Positions 6,896 to 16,631 of a stretch of 64,000 nucleotides of DNA are shown piece after piece. Location: positions 2,088,501 through 2,152,500 of the forward strand of contig NZ_CP089980.1 of assembly GCF_021389955.1 (NCBI RefSeq). Reading direction: 5' to 3'. The notes below the pieces were generated by a model that did not search any database, was not told the DNA's origin, and saw only the letters and a list, made by a program, of their open reading frames with translations. Position numbers and translations under genes: made by a program. The stretch is from Fulvivirga maritima. GTDB taxonomy: Bacteria > Bacteroidota > Bacteroidia > Cytophagales > Cyclobacteriaceae. The first letter of the stretch is position 1, and the number at the start of each line of letters is the position of its first letter.

Positions 6896-9328
6896 ATGTG
6901 GACTAAACTTTCCCATATAATCATTAAATACCGGTTTTGGCTGGTATTAGTTTTAGTAGCTATAACAGCATTCATGGGCTATCACGCCAAGGATGTTGAG
7001 ATGAGTTATGACTTCGCGAAAACGGTACCTTCTGATGACCCTGACATGGTGGTTTTTCAGAATTTTAAAAAGCAATTTGGAGAAGATGGAAATCTTGTGG
7101 CTGTTGGCCTTAAAGATAGCTCAATATATGAACCTGAGAATTTTGAAAAATTCAGAGAACTATGTCTGGATATTAGCAAGTTTACAGGTGTTAGTAATGT
7201 TATTTCTCTTCCTCTAATTCAGCGTCTGCAGAAAGATACTGTAGAAAAGAAATTTGATTTGGAATACATTTTTAAAAGTGCTCCCAAAACACAGACTGAG
7301 TTTGATAGCCTTTTTCAATTGGCTATGGATCAGAAGTTTTATAGTGGTAGGCTGGTAAACAAGACCAACGGAGCTACTTTAATGCTCATTTCTATTAAGA
7401 AGGAAGTACTTAACTCATCAAAAAGACAAGACTTAACACAGGAAATTATAGATATAGGAGACCAGTTTAAAAAAGATACTGGTATCGAATTGCACTATGC
7501 AGGTCTTCCTTTCGTACGTTCCGTGGTAGCGGGTAAGGTGAGTAGAGAAATGAAACTGTTTCTTTATTTATCTGTAGCAGTTACCGCATTTATATTATTC
7601 CTGTTTTTCAGAACCTGGGATGCCGTAGTTTTCCCTATGACTATTATTGCCATAATAGTGATTTGGGTATTAGGAACCTTAGGTTTATTCGGATATAAAA
7701 TAACATTGCTTACCGGTCTTATTCCCCCTGTGATAGTGGTAATAGGTATACCCAATTGCGTATATCTAATTAATAAGTATCATCAGGAGTTTGAAAAACA
7801 CGGTAATAAGTTTAAAGCAGTAAGTACAGTAGTGAGAAAAATTGGTTTGGTTACACTCATTACCAATTTCACCACGGCTATAGGCTTCTTGGTGCTTGCC
7901 TCTACTGACATTGTAATACTTAAGGAGTTCGGAATAGTAGCAGGGATTAACATCATGGCTACTTTTATGGTGAGTATTATACTCATTCCAGCTGTGTTTA
8001 GCTGGCTGCCACCTCCTAAAAATAAACAGCTGAAGCATTTAAGATTTAAGGGAATAGATAAGGTGCTGACGCAGATGGATCTGCTTATTCACAGGCATAG
8101 AAGTTATATATACGGTATTACAATTATTTTAGTAATTGTTTCGGTATATGGTACTTTAAAAATCAGAGCCGTTTCTTATATGGTAGATGATTTGCCGGAG
8201 CACAGTGAAGTAATCAGAGATTTAAACTTCTTCGAGAAAAACTTTAGTGGGGTAATGCCGCTGGAAATAGTGGTAGATACTCATAAGAGAAGAGGTGTTA
8301 TTGACGAGAAGAACCTAAGAAAGATAGATCGTTTTGAAGACTTTTTAGCTTCTAACAAAGACATTTCAGAGCCCGTTTCTTTGGTCAGTTTCGTTAAGGC
8401 ATCTAAGCAGGCCTATTATAATAATAATCCTGCCAGATACAGCTTACCAGACCGAAGAGAAAAGAATTACATTTTGCGATACATGAAGGGGCAGAATGAT
8501 AACAGTGGATTATTCAACTCTTTTGTAGATTCTACCTTGCAAAAAATGCGAATATCACTGCAAGTAGCTGATATTGGTTCTCACAAAATGGATTCTTTGA
8601 TTACTAATGTTATACAGCCAGAGGTAGATTCTGTTTTTGCTGATTCTGAAATTACATTAGATATTACAGGTACTACGCCTTTGTTTATTAAAGGAAATAA
8701 CTTCCTTATTCATAACCTAAGAACAAGTCTGATACTGGCATTTGTGATTATTGCTATCATTATGGCTATTCTGTTTGTGAACTTTAGGATGATAGTCATT
8801 TCATTATTACCTAATCTGATACCCCTCATTATTACGGCAGGTATTATGGGCTTTGCAGGTATACCACTGAAGCCAAGTACAGCATTGATCTTTAGTATTG
8901 TATTTGGTATTTCGGTAGATGACTCCATTCACTTTTTAGCTAAATACAGACAAGAGCTTTTTGCGAATAAGTTTTTTGTCCCCATGGCGGTAAGCAAAAG
9001 CTTAAGGGAAACAGGCGCTAGCATGATGTATACCTCTATTATTCTGTTTGCCGGATTTGTTATATTCGCGTGGTCAGATTTTGGAGGAACCGTGGCACTG
9101 GGTATTCTTACATCAGTTACGTTGTTGATAGCCATGTTTACCAATTTGATATTATTGCCGTCTTTACTCATGACCTTTGATGATGGTAAGAGGAAAAAAG
9201 ACGCGCACCCACTTATAGAACAATATGATGATGGCTTCTATCAGGAAGATGAAGACGAGGAAATTGACCTTGATCTCATTAAAGTAGAAGATAGTAGCGA
9301 CAATTCATCAAAAGAAATTAACTCATAA
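6896..9328 (+). CDS. MMPL/RND-family efflux transporter (Patched-like)
   Basis: 810 residues with the duplicated RND layout: a membrane helix near residues 12-30, a large periplasmic loop, five or so helices, then a second loop and a second bundle. The second bundle carries GISVDDSIHFLAKYRQ, the acidic proton-relay-like signature of the hydrophobe/sterol-type MMPL group. The C-terminus is a cytoplasmic tail rich in Asp and Glu (QEDEDEEIDLDLI). Such proteins move lipids or hydrophobic compounds across the inner membrane; the substrate is unknown. It is 22 bp upstream of ileS, so probably co-transcribed with ileS and lspA. Confidence 0.88.
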   Translation: MWTKLSHIIIKYRFWLVLVLVAITAFMGYHAKDVEMSYDFAKTVPSDDPDMVVFQNFKKQFGEDGNLVAVGLKDSSIYEPENFEKFRELCLDISKFTGVSNVISLPLIQRLQKDTVEKKFDLEYIFKSAPKTQTEFDSLFQLAMDQKFYSGRLVNKTNGATLMLISIKKEVLNSSKRQDLTQEIIDIGDQFKKDTGIELHYAGLPFVRSVVAGKVSREMKLFLYLSVAVTAFILFLFFRTWDAVVFPMTIIAIIVIWVLGTLGLFGYKITLLTGLIPPVIVVIGIPNCVYLINKYHQEFEKHGNKFKAVSTVVRKIGLVTLITNFTTAIGFLVLASTDIVILKEFGIVAGINIMATFMVSIILIPAVFSWLPPPKNKQLKHLRFKGIDKVLTQMDLLIHRHRSYIYGITIILVIVSVYGTLKIRAVSYMVDDLPEHSEVIRDLNFFEKNFSGVMPLEIVVDTHKRRGVIDEKNLRKIDRFEDFLASNKDISEPVSLVSFVKASKQAYYNNNPARYSLPDRREKNYILRYMKGQNDNSGLFNSFVDSTLQKMRISLQVADIGSHKMDSLITNVIQPEVDSVFADSEITLDITGTTPLFIKGNNFLIHNLRTSLILAFVIIAIIMAILFVNFRMIVISLLPNLIPLIITAGIMGFAGIPLKPSTALIFSIVFGISVDDSIHFLAKYRQELFANKFFVPMAVSKSLRETGASMMYTSIILFAGFVIFAWSDFGGTVALGILTSVTLLIAMFTNLILLPSLLMTFDDGKRKKDAHPLIEQYDDGFYQEDEDEEIDLDLIKVEDSSDNSSKEINS

Positions 9329-9350
9329 ATTTTAAAAAAAAGGAGCAACG

Positions 9351-12300
9351 GTGAAGTATAAAGAGTATAAAGGGCTCAATTATGCCGAAGTAGCTGATAA
9401 AATCCTCCAGTACTGGCAGGATAATGAAATATTTGAAAAGTCTGTAGATAGCAGAGAAGGAAATGAAACCTTCACTTTCTACGAAGGACCACCATCAGCT
9501 AATGGTACTCCTGGTATTCACCATGTGATGGCCAGAGCGGTAAAAGATATATTTTGTCGCTATAAAACTTTAAAAGGCTTTCAGGTAAAAAGAAAAGGTG
9601 GTTGGGATACCCACGGCCTGCCTGTAGAGCTACAAGTAGAGAAAGAACTGGGCATTACTAAAGAAGATATAGGTAAGAAAATATCTGTAGAAGAGTACAA
9701 CCAGAAATGCCGTGAAACAGTAATGCGTTTTAAAAACGAGTGGGATGATCTTACTCGTAAAATGGGCTACTGGGTAGATCTTGATGATCCTTATGTTACT
9801 TTTAACAAGGATTATATGGAAACCTTATGGTACTTACTGAAGCAATTATACGACAAAGGCTTGTTGTATAAAGGGTATACCATACAGCCGTTTTCTCCTG
9901 CCGCAGGTACAGGTCTTAGCTCGCATGAGCTTAACCAACCCGGTACTTACAGAGATGTAAAAGACACCACGGTTACTGCTCAGTTTAAAATTAAGGGAGA
10001 AGAGAATACTTACTTCCTCGCCTGGACTACCACTCCCTGGACGCTAGCGGCTAATACGGCACTGGCTGTAGGTGAGAATATCAATTATGTGAAGGTTAAA
10101 ACTTTTAATCCTTACACTTTTGATGAAGCTTACGTTATCCTGGCTAAAGATAGAGTGGCAGCTTACTTTAATAGCAAAGCCGCTGATCTTAAATTAGAAG
10201 ATTATAATTCAGGGGATAAACTTATCCCTTATGAAATAGTAGCTGAATATAAAGGCAAAGACCTTGTGGGGCAGGAATATGAGCAGCTATTGCCATATGT
10301 AGAGCCCGATGGCCCTGCCTTTAAAGTAATTCCTGGTGATTATGTTACCACTGCAGATGGTACTGGTATAGTACACATCTCGCCAACATTTGGAGCTGAT
10401 GACCAGAGAGTGGCTAAGCAAGCAGGAATAGGTGCTATTTTGGTTAAAGACGAAGAGGGTAACCTTGGCCCGATAGTAGATCGACAAGGTCGCTATGTGA
10501 AAGAAATGGGAGAGTTTGCCGGCATGTACGTGAAAAATGAGTACTATGCTGATGGCGAAGCCCCTGAAAAGTCTTTGGATGTACTTATAGGCATTAAGCT
10601 GAAAGAAGAAAATAAAGCTTTCAACGTAGTAAAGTACGAACACTCTTATCCTCACTGTTGGAGAACTGATAAGCCTGTGCTTTACTATCCGCTAGATTCA
10701 TGGTTTATAAAAACAACAGCCATGAAAGATAAACTGGTGGAATTAAACAAAACCATCAACTGGAAGCCTGCTTCTACCGGATCAGGAAGGTTTGGTAACT
10801 GGCTGGAAAATTTGGTGGATTGGAACTTGTCAAGGTCACGCTTCTGGGGTACTCCACTTCCTATTTGGGTATCTGAAGATCGTAGCGAAGAGAAATGCAT
10901 CGGTACAATAGAGGAGTTGAAAGCTGAGGTAGAAAAGTCTGTGGCAGCAGGTTTTATGACTGAGAATATCGGTGATGATTTTGATTTGCACAGACCGTAT
11001 GTAGATGATATCATTTTAGTGAGTGATAGTGGTCAGAAAATGTTCCGTGAGCCTGATCTTATAGATGTGTGGTTTGATTCTGGAGCTATGCCCTATGCTC
11101 AGTGGCACTATCCTTTTGAGAATAAAGAAATATTTGAAGCTAATTACCCGGCTGACTTTATAGCTGAAGGAGTAGACCAGACCAGAGGTTGGTTCTTTAC
11201 ACTGCATGCTATTGCTGTTATGCTTTATGGAAAAGTAGCTTTCAAAAATGTTATAGCAAATGGCCTTGTTTTAGATAAAAACGGAAACAAAATGTCTAAG
11301 AGATTAGGCAATGCTGTAGATCCGTTTAAAACGCTGGCAGAGCACGGTCCTGATGCCACTCGTTGGTACATGATCTCTAATGCTAATCCTTGGGATAACC
11401 TTAAATTCAATATAGACGGTGTAGTAGAGGTGCAAAGAAGGTTCTTCGGAACGTTGCAAAATACTTATTCTTTCTTCGCTCTTTATGCTAACCTTGATGG
11501 TTTTGACTTTAAAGATGGTGAAGTAAGTGCCTCTGACAGGACTGAGAGTGATAGATGGGTATTGTCTAAACTCAACAGTCTAATAAAAAAGGTAGATGAA
11601 GCTTATAATGAGTATGAGCCTACCAGAGCAGCCAGATTAATTCAAGATTTCACTATAGATGACTTGAGTAACTGGTATGTAAGACTTAACAGGAAACGTT
11701 TCTGGAGAGGCGAATTTAATGCCGATAAAAAGGCTGCTTATCAGACTTTATATACTTGCCTGCTTACTATTGCTAAGCTAGGATCTCCTGTAGCTCCTTT
11801 TTACATGGAGCAGTTATATCAGGACCTTAATGAAGTGACTGGTTTAGACGCGGCAGAATCTGTACACCTTACTGATTTCCCTGTAGCTAATGACAGCATC
11901 ATAGATATTGATCTTGAACAAAGAATGGATTTGGCGCAAAATGTATCGTCATTAGTGCACTCTTTAAGAAAGAAACATAAGATAAAAGTGCGTCAGCCTT
12001 TATCAAAAATATTGCTTCCTGTAATAAATGATACTTTCAAGAGACAAGTATCGGCAGTGGAGGAGTTAATTCTTTCTGAAGTAAATATCAAGGCAATAGA
12101 ATTTGTGGACGATGAGTCTGGAGTTTTGGTGAAAAAGGTGAAACCTAACTTTAGCAAGCTAGGTAAGGAGCATGGCAAGAAAATGAAAGCCATTGCTGCT
12201 CAGATCAACCAATTTAAGCCTGAAGATATTGCTAGCCTTGAGTCTGATAACAACAAGGTGATAGAGGTAGAAGGAGAAGAAATAGCTTTGACTTTAGAAG

Positions 12301-12650
12301 ATGTTGAAATCACTTATCAAGATATACCTGGTTGGTCAGTAGCTAGTGAAGGCAGGCTTACCGTGGCGCTTGATATCACTATTTCAGATGACCTGAAGAA
12401 GGAGGGAATAGCTAGAGATTTGGTGAACAGAGTGCAAAACCTGAGAAAGGATATGGGGCTTGAAGTGCAGGATAAAATCAAAATCAATATTGAGAAAAAT
12501 ACTGATTTGGTTAATGCTGCGTTGGAAGCCAATAAGGAATATATCTGCAATGAAACGCAGGCCTTGTCTTTAGATATTATAGAAAGCTTGAGTGATGGTA
12601 GTGAACTAGAAATGGATGAGCATAAACTTAAGGTAAAAATAGAAGCATAA
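9351..12650 (+). CDS. ileS: Isoleucyl-tRNA synthetase, eukaryote-like (type 2)
   Basis: 1099 residues; charges tRNA-Ile with isoleucine in the cytoplasm. The class I signature motifs are GIHH (residues 55-58, in the HIGH position within GPPSANGTPGIHH) and KMSKR (647-651). WTTTPWTLAANTALAV marks the CP1 editing domain, and an anticodon-binding domain follows (FTIDDLSNWYVRLNRKRFW). The GTPGIHH form and the long C-terminal part are typical of IleRS2, shared with eukaryotes and associated in the literature with natural mupirocin tolerance. The start is GTG 9351, chosen because AGGAG lies about 8 bp upstream. Its stop overlaps the lspA start by one base. Confidence 0.96.
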   Translation: MKYKEYKGLNYAEVADKILQYWQDNEIFEKSVDSREGNETFTFYEGPPSANGTPGIHHVMARAVKDIFCRYKTLKGFQVKRKGGWDTHGLPVELQVEKELGITKEDIGKKISVEEYNQKCRETVMRFKNEWDDLTRKMGYWVDLDDPYVTFNKDYMETLWYLLKQLYDKGLLYKGYTIQPFSPAAGTGLSSHELNQPGTYRDVKDTTVTAQFKIKGEENTYFLAWTTTPWTLAANTALAVGENINYVKVKTFNPYTFDEAYVILAKDRVAAYFNSKAADLKLEDYNSGDKLIPYEIVAEYKGKDLVGQEYEQLLPYVEPDGPAFKVIPGDYVTTADGTGIVHISPTFGADDQRVAKQAGIGAILVKDEEGNLGPIVDRQGRYVKEMGEFAGMYVKNEYYADGEAPEKSLDVLIGIKLKEENKAFNVVKYEHSYPHCWRTDKPVLYYPLDSWFIKTTAMKDKLVELNKTINWKPASTGSGRFGNWLENLVDWNLSRSRFWGTPLPIWVSEDRSEEKCIGTIEELKAEVEKSVAAGFMTENIGDDFDLHRPYVDDIILVSDSGQKMFREPDLIDVWFDSGAMPYAQWHYPFENKEIFEANYPADFIAEGVDQTRGWFFTLHAIAVMLYGKVAFKNVIANGLVLDKNGNKMSKRLGNAVDPFKTLAEHGPDATRWYMISNANPWDNLKFNIDGVVEVQRRFFGTLQNTYSFFALYANLDGFDFKDGEVSASDRTESDRWVLSKLNSLIKKVDEAYNEYEPTRAARLIQDFTIDDLSNWYVRLNRKRFWRGEFNADKKAAYQTLYTCLLTIAKLGSPVAPFYMEQLYQDLNEVTGLDAAESVHLTDFPVANDSIIDIDLEQRMDLAQNVSSLVHSLRKKHKIKVRQPLSKILLPVINDTFKRQVSAVEELILSEVNIKAIEFVDDESGVLVKKVKPNFSKLGKEHGKKMKAIAAQINQFKPEDIASLESDNNKVIEVEGEEIALTLEDVEITYQDIPGWSVASEGRLTVALDITISDDLKKEGIARDLVNRVQNLRKDMGLEVQDKIKINIEKNTDLVNAALEANKEYICNETQALSLDIIESLSDGSELEMDEHKLKVKIEA

Positions 12651-13303
12651 TGAAGTTGTACAAATATTACCTGTTGGCTTTAGGAGTAATAGCTCTAGAT
12701 CAAACAGTGAAATTACTTGTCCATTTTAACATGGAAATGGGCACCGCAGGTGAAATTAATGTAATTGGAGACTGGTTTAAGCTCCATTATCTTCTTAATC
12801 CGGGTATGGCTTTTGGACTTAAGTCCAGTCATTATTACGGAAAACTTTTATTAACCTTATTTAGGCTTGGAGCCATGGTAGGTATAGGCTACTATATTTA
12901 CTATCTATATAAAAAGGGGGCCAAGACCGGCCTCCTCTGGTGCATGGGACTCATATTGGGAGGTGCCGTAGGTAATGTTATTGACAGTACTTTTTATGGT
13001 GTATTTTTAAATAATGCTCCACTTGGTTCTCCCACTCCCTGGTTTCATGGTCAGGTGATTGATATGTTATTCTTCCCACTCTTTGACGGCTATTATCCTG
13101 ATTGGATGCCTGGAGTAGGTGGAAACTATTTCCTTTTCTTTAGCCCGGTATTTAATATTGCTGATTCTTCAATATTTATTGGCGTAGTGTGTATTCTATT
13201 GTTTCAAAAGAGATTTTTAAAGAATAAGCAAAACACTACCACCATTACTGAAGAAGATTCTGCTGAGAAAGAAGAAAAGGCTGATAATGTGATAATATCC
13301 TAA
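12650..13303 (+). CDS. lspA: Lipoprotein signal peptidase II
   Basis: 217-residue, four-helix inner-membrane aspartyl protease that removes the signal peptide of prolipoproteins after lipidation. Family boxes are seen: LNPGMAFG, GNVIDSTFYG (first catalytic Asp) and FNIADSSIFIG (second catalytic Asp). It is longer than Proteobacterial LspA because of a loop between these boxes and a charged C-terminal tail, both common in Bacteroidota. ATG overlaps the ileS stop (TAATG), indicating translational coupling. Many lipoproteins in this window would be substrates. Its stop directly abuts the end of the convergent NadR-like gene. Confidence 0.95.
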   Translation: MKLYKYYLLALGVIALDQTVKLLVHFNMEMGTAGEINVIGDWFKLHYLLNPGMAFGLKSSHYYGKLLLTLFRLGAMVGIGYYIYYLYKKGAKTGLLWCMGLILGGAVGNVIDSTFYGVFLNNAPLGSPTPWFHGQVIDMLFFPLFDGYYPDWMPGVGGNYFLFFSPVFNIADSSIFIGVVCILLFQKRFLKNKQNTTTITEEDSAEKEEKADNVIIS

Positions 13304-13817
13304 TCAGAGGATATTGTTGATAGCTTGGGTAGCTTTAGCTAATCTTTCATCGAAGCTACCCTTAATTTCTACATACGGAAAGTTGAAATCTTCTAGTTCC
13401 TTTTTAAAGAGATCGTAAAAATATTGACGTAGGTGTGGGTTTTTCTCTTTGAGGATCCTCTTCCCAGGGTATGTCTATATACGTGAGCAAATAGAGCTCA
13501 TAGCGGTTTTCTTTAATACCTTTAATAATTTCTGGCGGACAAGATCCATACTTGTGCTCAGCCCATATTTTAATTACTATAAGCTCCGTATCACAAATTA
13601 GTAAGCCATTTTTGGCCTCTACAGCTTTAGCTTTTTCAGAATTAAGCTGTCCTTGGGCTATGGCTATTAGATCATCTTCCTGATACTCTCTGCTTAGCTG
13701 ATCTATATATCCACGAGCAAATTCAGGTACCCAGACGGTGCCAAATTGCTTTGCGAGTAAGGAGGAAAGTGTACTCTTTCCAGTTGATTCAGGTCCTGTG
13801 ATTACTACTTTTTTCAT
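13304..13817 (-). pseudogene. NadR-like nicotinamide riboside kinase, frameshifted near the C-terminus
   Basis: P-loop kinase of the AAA_28/NadR C-terminal type: Walker A GPESTGKST at residues 8-16 from ATG 13817, then FARGYI, LICDTE and DIPWEEDPQRE. The open frame ends prematurely at 13404. In the +1 frame the family sequence resumes at once (NPHLRQYFYDLFKKELEDF) and runs to a stop at 13304-13306. One extra A in the A5 run (T5 at 13440-13444 on the plus strand) explains the break; corrected, it is 170 residues. ATG overlaps the pnuC stop by 4 bp, so the pair is coupled. PnuC imports nicotinamide riboside and this kinase would trap it as NMN for NAD synthesis (inference from family and context). 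Confidence 0.85.
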
Positions 13818-14413
13818 GCGCTCTGAGCCTCCATACTTTTTTTCCAAACCAAATATCCTGAAACGGCCAAACCGATATAAACGCAATACAATAAAGCATA
13901 TAATTGAATGCCTTTATAGAAATAAATGACGGTGCAAAGTACATCAACTACAAACCAATAATACCAATTGTCAATTCTTTTGATGGTAGTGAGCCACATG
14001 CCTGCTAAACTTAAAATAGTAGTGGTACTATCCCAATAAGGCAAGCTGGCATCAGTATATTCTTTAAGTAAGTATCCGCAAATCACTATGCCTACTGCGC
14101 AGGCTGCAGTAAGGTAAATTAAGGTAGAAGTGGAGCTATGGGTGATAGGCACTTCTTTTTCTCCTTCTTTTTTACCGTAAATCCAGTACCACCAACCATA
14201 AATATTAAGCACTAAATAAAAAATGTTGAGCCCAAAGTCCATGTACAATTTTTGCTCCCAGAAAATGACAAAAGAAACCGCTACGTAGAGGATGCCGCAA
14301 GGCCACGTCCAAATGTTTTCTTTTACCAAAAATATTACAGCGAGTAATCCGAATATTAAACCGGCACCTTCGTACGGGTCTATGTTGTATAAATAGTTGA
14401 GAGCATCTTGCAT
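13814..14413 (-). CDS. pnuC: Nicotinamide riboside transporter PnuC family
   Basis: 199 residues from ATG 14413, with about seven membrane helices and the tryptophan-rich family segment NIYGWWYWIYGKK. The N-terminus NYLYNIDPYEGAGLIFGLLA is characteristic. PnuC proteins carry nicotinamide riboside by facilitated diffusion; some Bacteroidota relatives (PnuT) carry thiamine, but the coupled NadR-like kinase favours nicotinamide riboside. An upstream in-frame ATG at 14455 would add 14 residues; I prefer 14413 because the later Met fits the family start. I see no TPP riboswitch in the short leader. Confidence 0.9.
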   Translation of the reverse strand: MQDALNYLYNIDPYEGAGLIFGLLAVIFLVKENIWTWPCGILYVAVSFVIFWEQKLYMDFGLNIFYLVLNIYGWWYWIYGKKEGEKEVPITHSSTSTLIYLTAACAVGIVICGYLLKEYTDASLPYWDSTTTILSLAGMWLTTIKRIDNWYYWFVVDVLCTVIYFYKGIQLYALLYCVYIGLAVSGYLVWKKSMEAQSA

Positions 14414-14423
14414 AATTGTTAGG

Positions 14424-14431
14424 CAAATATA
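14424..14431 (-). promoter_or_regulatory. Possible -7 promoter box for pnuC
   Basis: On the minus strand TATATTTG matches TAnnTTTG but ends only 10 bp before ATG 14413, implying a nearly leaderless mRNA. No -33 element at the usual 19-21 bp spacing is seen. Confidence 0.3.
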
Positions 14432-14490
14432 TCTTTTAATAATTATTTTGTACATTCAGGCAAATTTTTTGAACTTATAAAAACAAAACA

Positions 14491-15888
14491 GTGAACAGAA
14501 GAAAAGCCATACGGCAGTTGGGGCTAGGGGCAGCAGCAGGTTTTGTGTTGCCAGGTGTATTGCAATCATGTAAAGATGATGATAGCGAGCCTAGTCCAGA
14601 GCTGGAATACGATGGATCTGTTGTTATAGTTGGAGCAGGCGCTGCAGGCTTATATGCAGCACAATTACTGGTTGATCAAGGGGTTAATGTTATTATTCTG
14701 GAAGCAGCTAGTGCTGTGGGAGGAAGAGTAAAGTCCTTACGAGGATTTGATGATTACCCGATTGAATTAGGTGGAGGCGTAATTAAAAAGCGCAATTCTT
14801 CATTCTTTCAGTCAATACAAGACTTGAATTTGGAGATTACTGATATATCTGGTGGATTAGATAACTTGTTTTTTTATCAGTCAGAACTGAAAACGGCTGC
14901 TGATTTAAGCGAGAATACTGCTTTTAATAGTGCTCAGAATTTTGTGGATGGTTTAGAACAGTATACCGGAGGAGGCACTGTACAAACTGCCATTCAAAAT
15001 GCCGGGATACCATCGGAAATGTATAACATATTGCAAGGGCAAATTGGTAATGAATTTGGGGCAGATAATGACCAGATTAATATTCAGGCCTTGGCTGCGG
15101 CACTACAAAATGCTGATGCTAATGATCAGTTAGTTTTAGGAAGTAACCCTATGCAAGATCTGCTATACTCTAAGTTTTCTGACATTACCAGACGGGTGAG
15201 GTTTAATACAGTGGTGCAGGCTATCAACTATACAGGTAGCGAAATTACTTTAACTACTAATGCTGGTGATGTAGTGGCTAATAAAGTTATTCTAACCGTG
15301 CCTGTTTCTATATTGAAGGAAGGTAAAATCGGTTTTTCTCCGGCATTACCAGAGGCTAAGGTGTCTGCAATGTCCAGAATAGGCATGGCTCCTGCCTTTA
15401 AAGTAGTATTTAAGTTTACCAGAAATTTCTGGGGACAAAATGTACAATATATTTATGGAGGCACTCAGGCTACGTCATATTTTAATGCCGGAGCTAAAGT
15501 GAGTGAAACCAATAGATGCCTTACTGTTGAGGCTTTTGGGCAGCATGCGGTAGCCTTAGCGGCTCTTTCTGATGAAGAACTAAAGGATGTGCTCATAGCA
15601 GAGCTAGATGCTATGTTTGATGGTAGTGCCTCTGCCAACAATGCCTTGGTAGATATGGTGAAATATGATTGGACGGCCGATGAGAATATTATGGGTGGCT
15701 TCTCTTACCCATTAGCAGGAGGAAGTAATGATGATAGAATAACATTAGCTGAACCAATTAATAAGAGATTATATTTTGCAGGTGAAGCTACGGATGTGGA
15801 GGGGAGTTTCGGTACTATTCATGGTGCTGTGGCTAGTGGTGAGCGAGCTGCTAATGAAGTGCTTACTGATATTTTAGAAACATTATGA
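14491..15888 (+). CDS. FAD-dependent amine oxidase, Tat-type lipoprotein
   Basis: 465 residues. The N-terminus MNRRKAIRQLGLG with lipobox LQSC (Cys27) suggests a Tat-exported, lipid-anchored flavoprotein. The FAD-binding motif VVIVGAGAAGLYAAQLL is followed by LEAASAVGGRVKS, and the C-terminal flavin motif RLYFAGEATDVEGSFGTIHG is intact, as in flavin monoamine oxidases. It should oxidise an amine or amino acid; the substrate is unknown. The start is GTG 14491, placing the Arg pair at residues 3-4. The next gene overlaps it by 4 bp (ATGA), so they are translationally coupled. Confidence 0.88.
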   Translation: MNRRKAIRQLGLGAAAGFVLPGVLQSCKDDDSEPSPELEYDGSVVIVGAGAAGLYAAQLLVDQGVNVIILEAASAVGGRVKSLRGFDDYPIELGGGVIKKRNSSFFQSIQDLNLEITDISGGLDNLFFYQSELKTAADLSENTAFNSAQNFVDGLEQYTGGGTVQTAIQNAGIPSEMYNILQGQIGNEFGADNDQINIQALAAALQNADANDQLVLGSNPMQDLLYSKFSDITRRVRFNTVVQAINYTGSEITLTTNAGDVVANKVILTVPVSILKEGKIGFSPALPEAKVSAMSRIGMAPAFKVVFKFTRNFWGQNVQYIYGGTQATSYFNAGAKVSETNRCLTVEAFGQHAVALAALSDEELKDVLIAELDAMFDGSASANNALVDMVKYDWTADENIMGGFSYPLAGGSNDDRITLAEPINKRLYFAGEATDVEGSFGTIHGAVASGERAANEVLTDILETL

Positions 15889-16631
15889 AACTGACAGTCA
15901 TTCCTTTTCTCCTAAGCATCGTAATGGTGGTAGCCTGTAATGCGCCTGCTAAAAAGAAAACTGCTTCAAAAGAAAAGCCTAAGAACGGAGAAGTAAAGCA
16001 GTACAGAGCTGATGGTTCGCTCAAAACGGTGGTGAATTATGTCAATGGAAAGAAGAATGGCCGGGCTACTAGCTATTATGAAAATGGTAAGCTGCATCAA
16101 TCCATAGATTATGTAAATAACAAGAAACATGGAGAGGCGATCACCTTTTATGAAAATGGGAGTAAATCAATAGTTACTCCCTATAAAAATGGGGTGATGC
16201 ACGGTGTGCGAAAAAAATATCGTATGAATGAAATGCTCACCACAGAGGCTCCGTATTATAATGGCAAGCCATGTGCTGGGTTGAAGGAATATCTCACTTC
16301 AGGTAAGCCAAAGACAAAGTACCCTTCCATAGTGGTAAAGGAAATAGATAATTTGGTGAAGAATGGTCAATACATAATAGAATTATCTCTGTCAGATAAA
16401 TCTAAGGATGTAGAGTTTTTTGTGGGTGAGATGGATGAAAATGGCTGTATACCTGATGACATCCGTTCACTTTTAGAAGTAAGACCCGGCGTAGGTCGTA
16501 TGGTAGTGCCCGTGCCGCCGGGTATGTTTGTGATGGAGAGAATAACCCTCATTGCAATTACAAAAACCCGGCTGAGAAATGTTTACATTACTTCCAAAAA
16601 GTACAACCTTTCTGCTGAAAATCCCGGTTAA
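15885..16631 (+). CDS. YwqK-like MORN-variant repeat lipoprotein
   Basis: 248 residues with a lipoprotein signal (VMVVAC, Cys18). Residues about 35-125 hold four or so repeats of the form Y-x-NGK-xx-G-xx-x-YYENG, the MORN_2 variant found in YwqK-type proteins. Databases label some as antitoxins, but nothing here supports a toxin-antitoxin role. The C-terminal half has a beta-rich region of unknown function. Overlap with the amine oxidase suggests they work together at the membrane or surface. The stop overlaps the convergent TPR gene stop (shared TTAA). Confidence 0.8.
   Translation: MKLTVIPFLLSIVMVVACNAPAKKKTASKEKPKNGEVKQYRADGSLKTVVNYVNGKKNGRATSYYENGKLHQSIDYVNNKKHGEAITFYENGSKSIVTPYKNGVMHGVRKKYRMNEMLTTEAPYYNGKPCAGLKEYLTSGKPKTKYPSIVVKEIDNLVKNGQYIIELSLSDKSKDVEFFVGEMDENGCIPDDIRSLLEVRPGVGRMVVPVPPGMFVMERITLIAITKTRLRNVYITSKKYNLSAENPG

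Noticed and set aside
10287..10655. 122-residue minus-strand frame inside ileS
   Set aside because: Lies wholly within the intact IleRS coding region on the other strand; no independent features.
14414..14490. TPP riboswitch upstream of pnuC
   Set aside because: Only about 77 bp separate pnuC from the divergent amine oxidase gene and no THI-box-like sequence is seen.
15885..16631. Toxin-antitoxin system (YwqK antitoxin label)
   Set aside because: The protein is a secreted MORN-variant lipoprotein paired with an oxidase; no toxin gene is adjacent.
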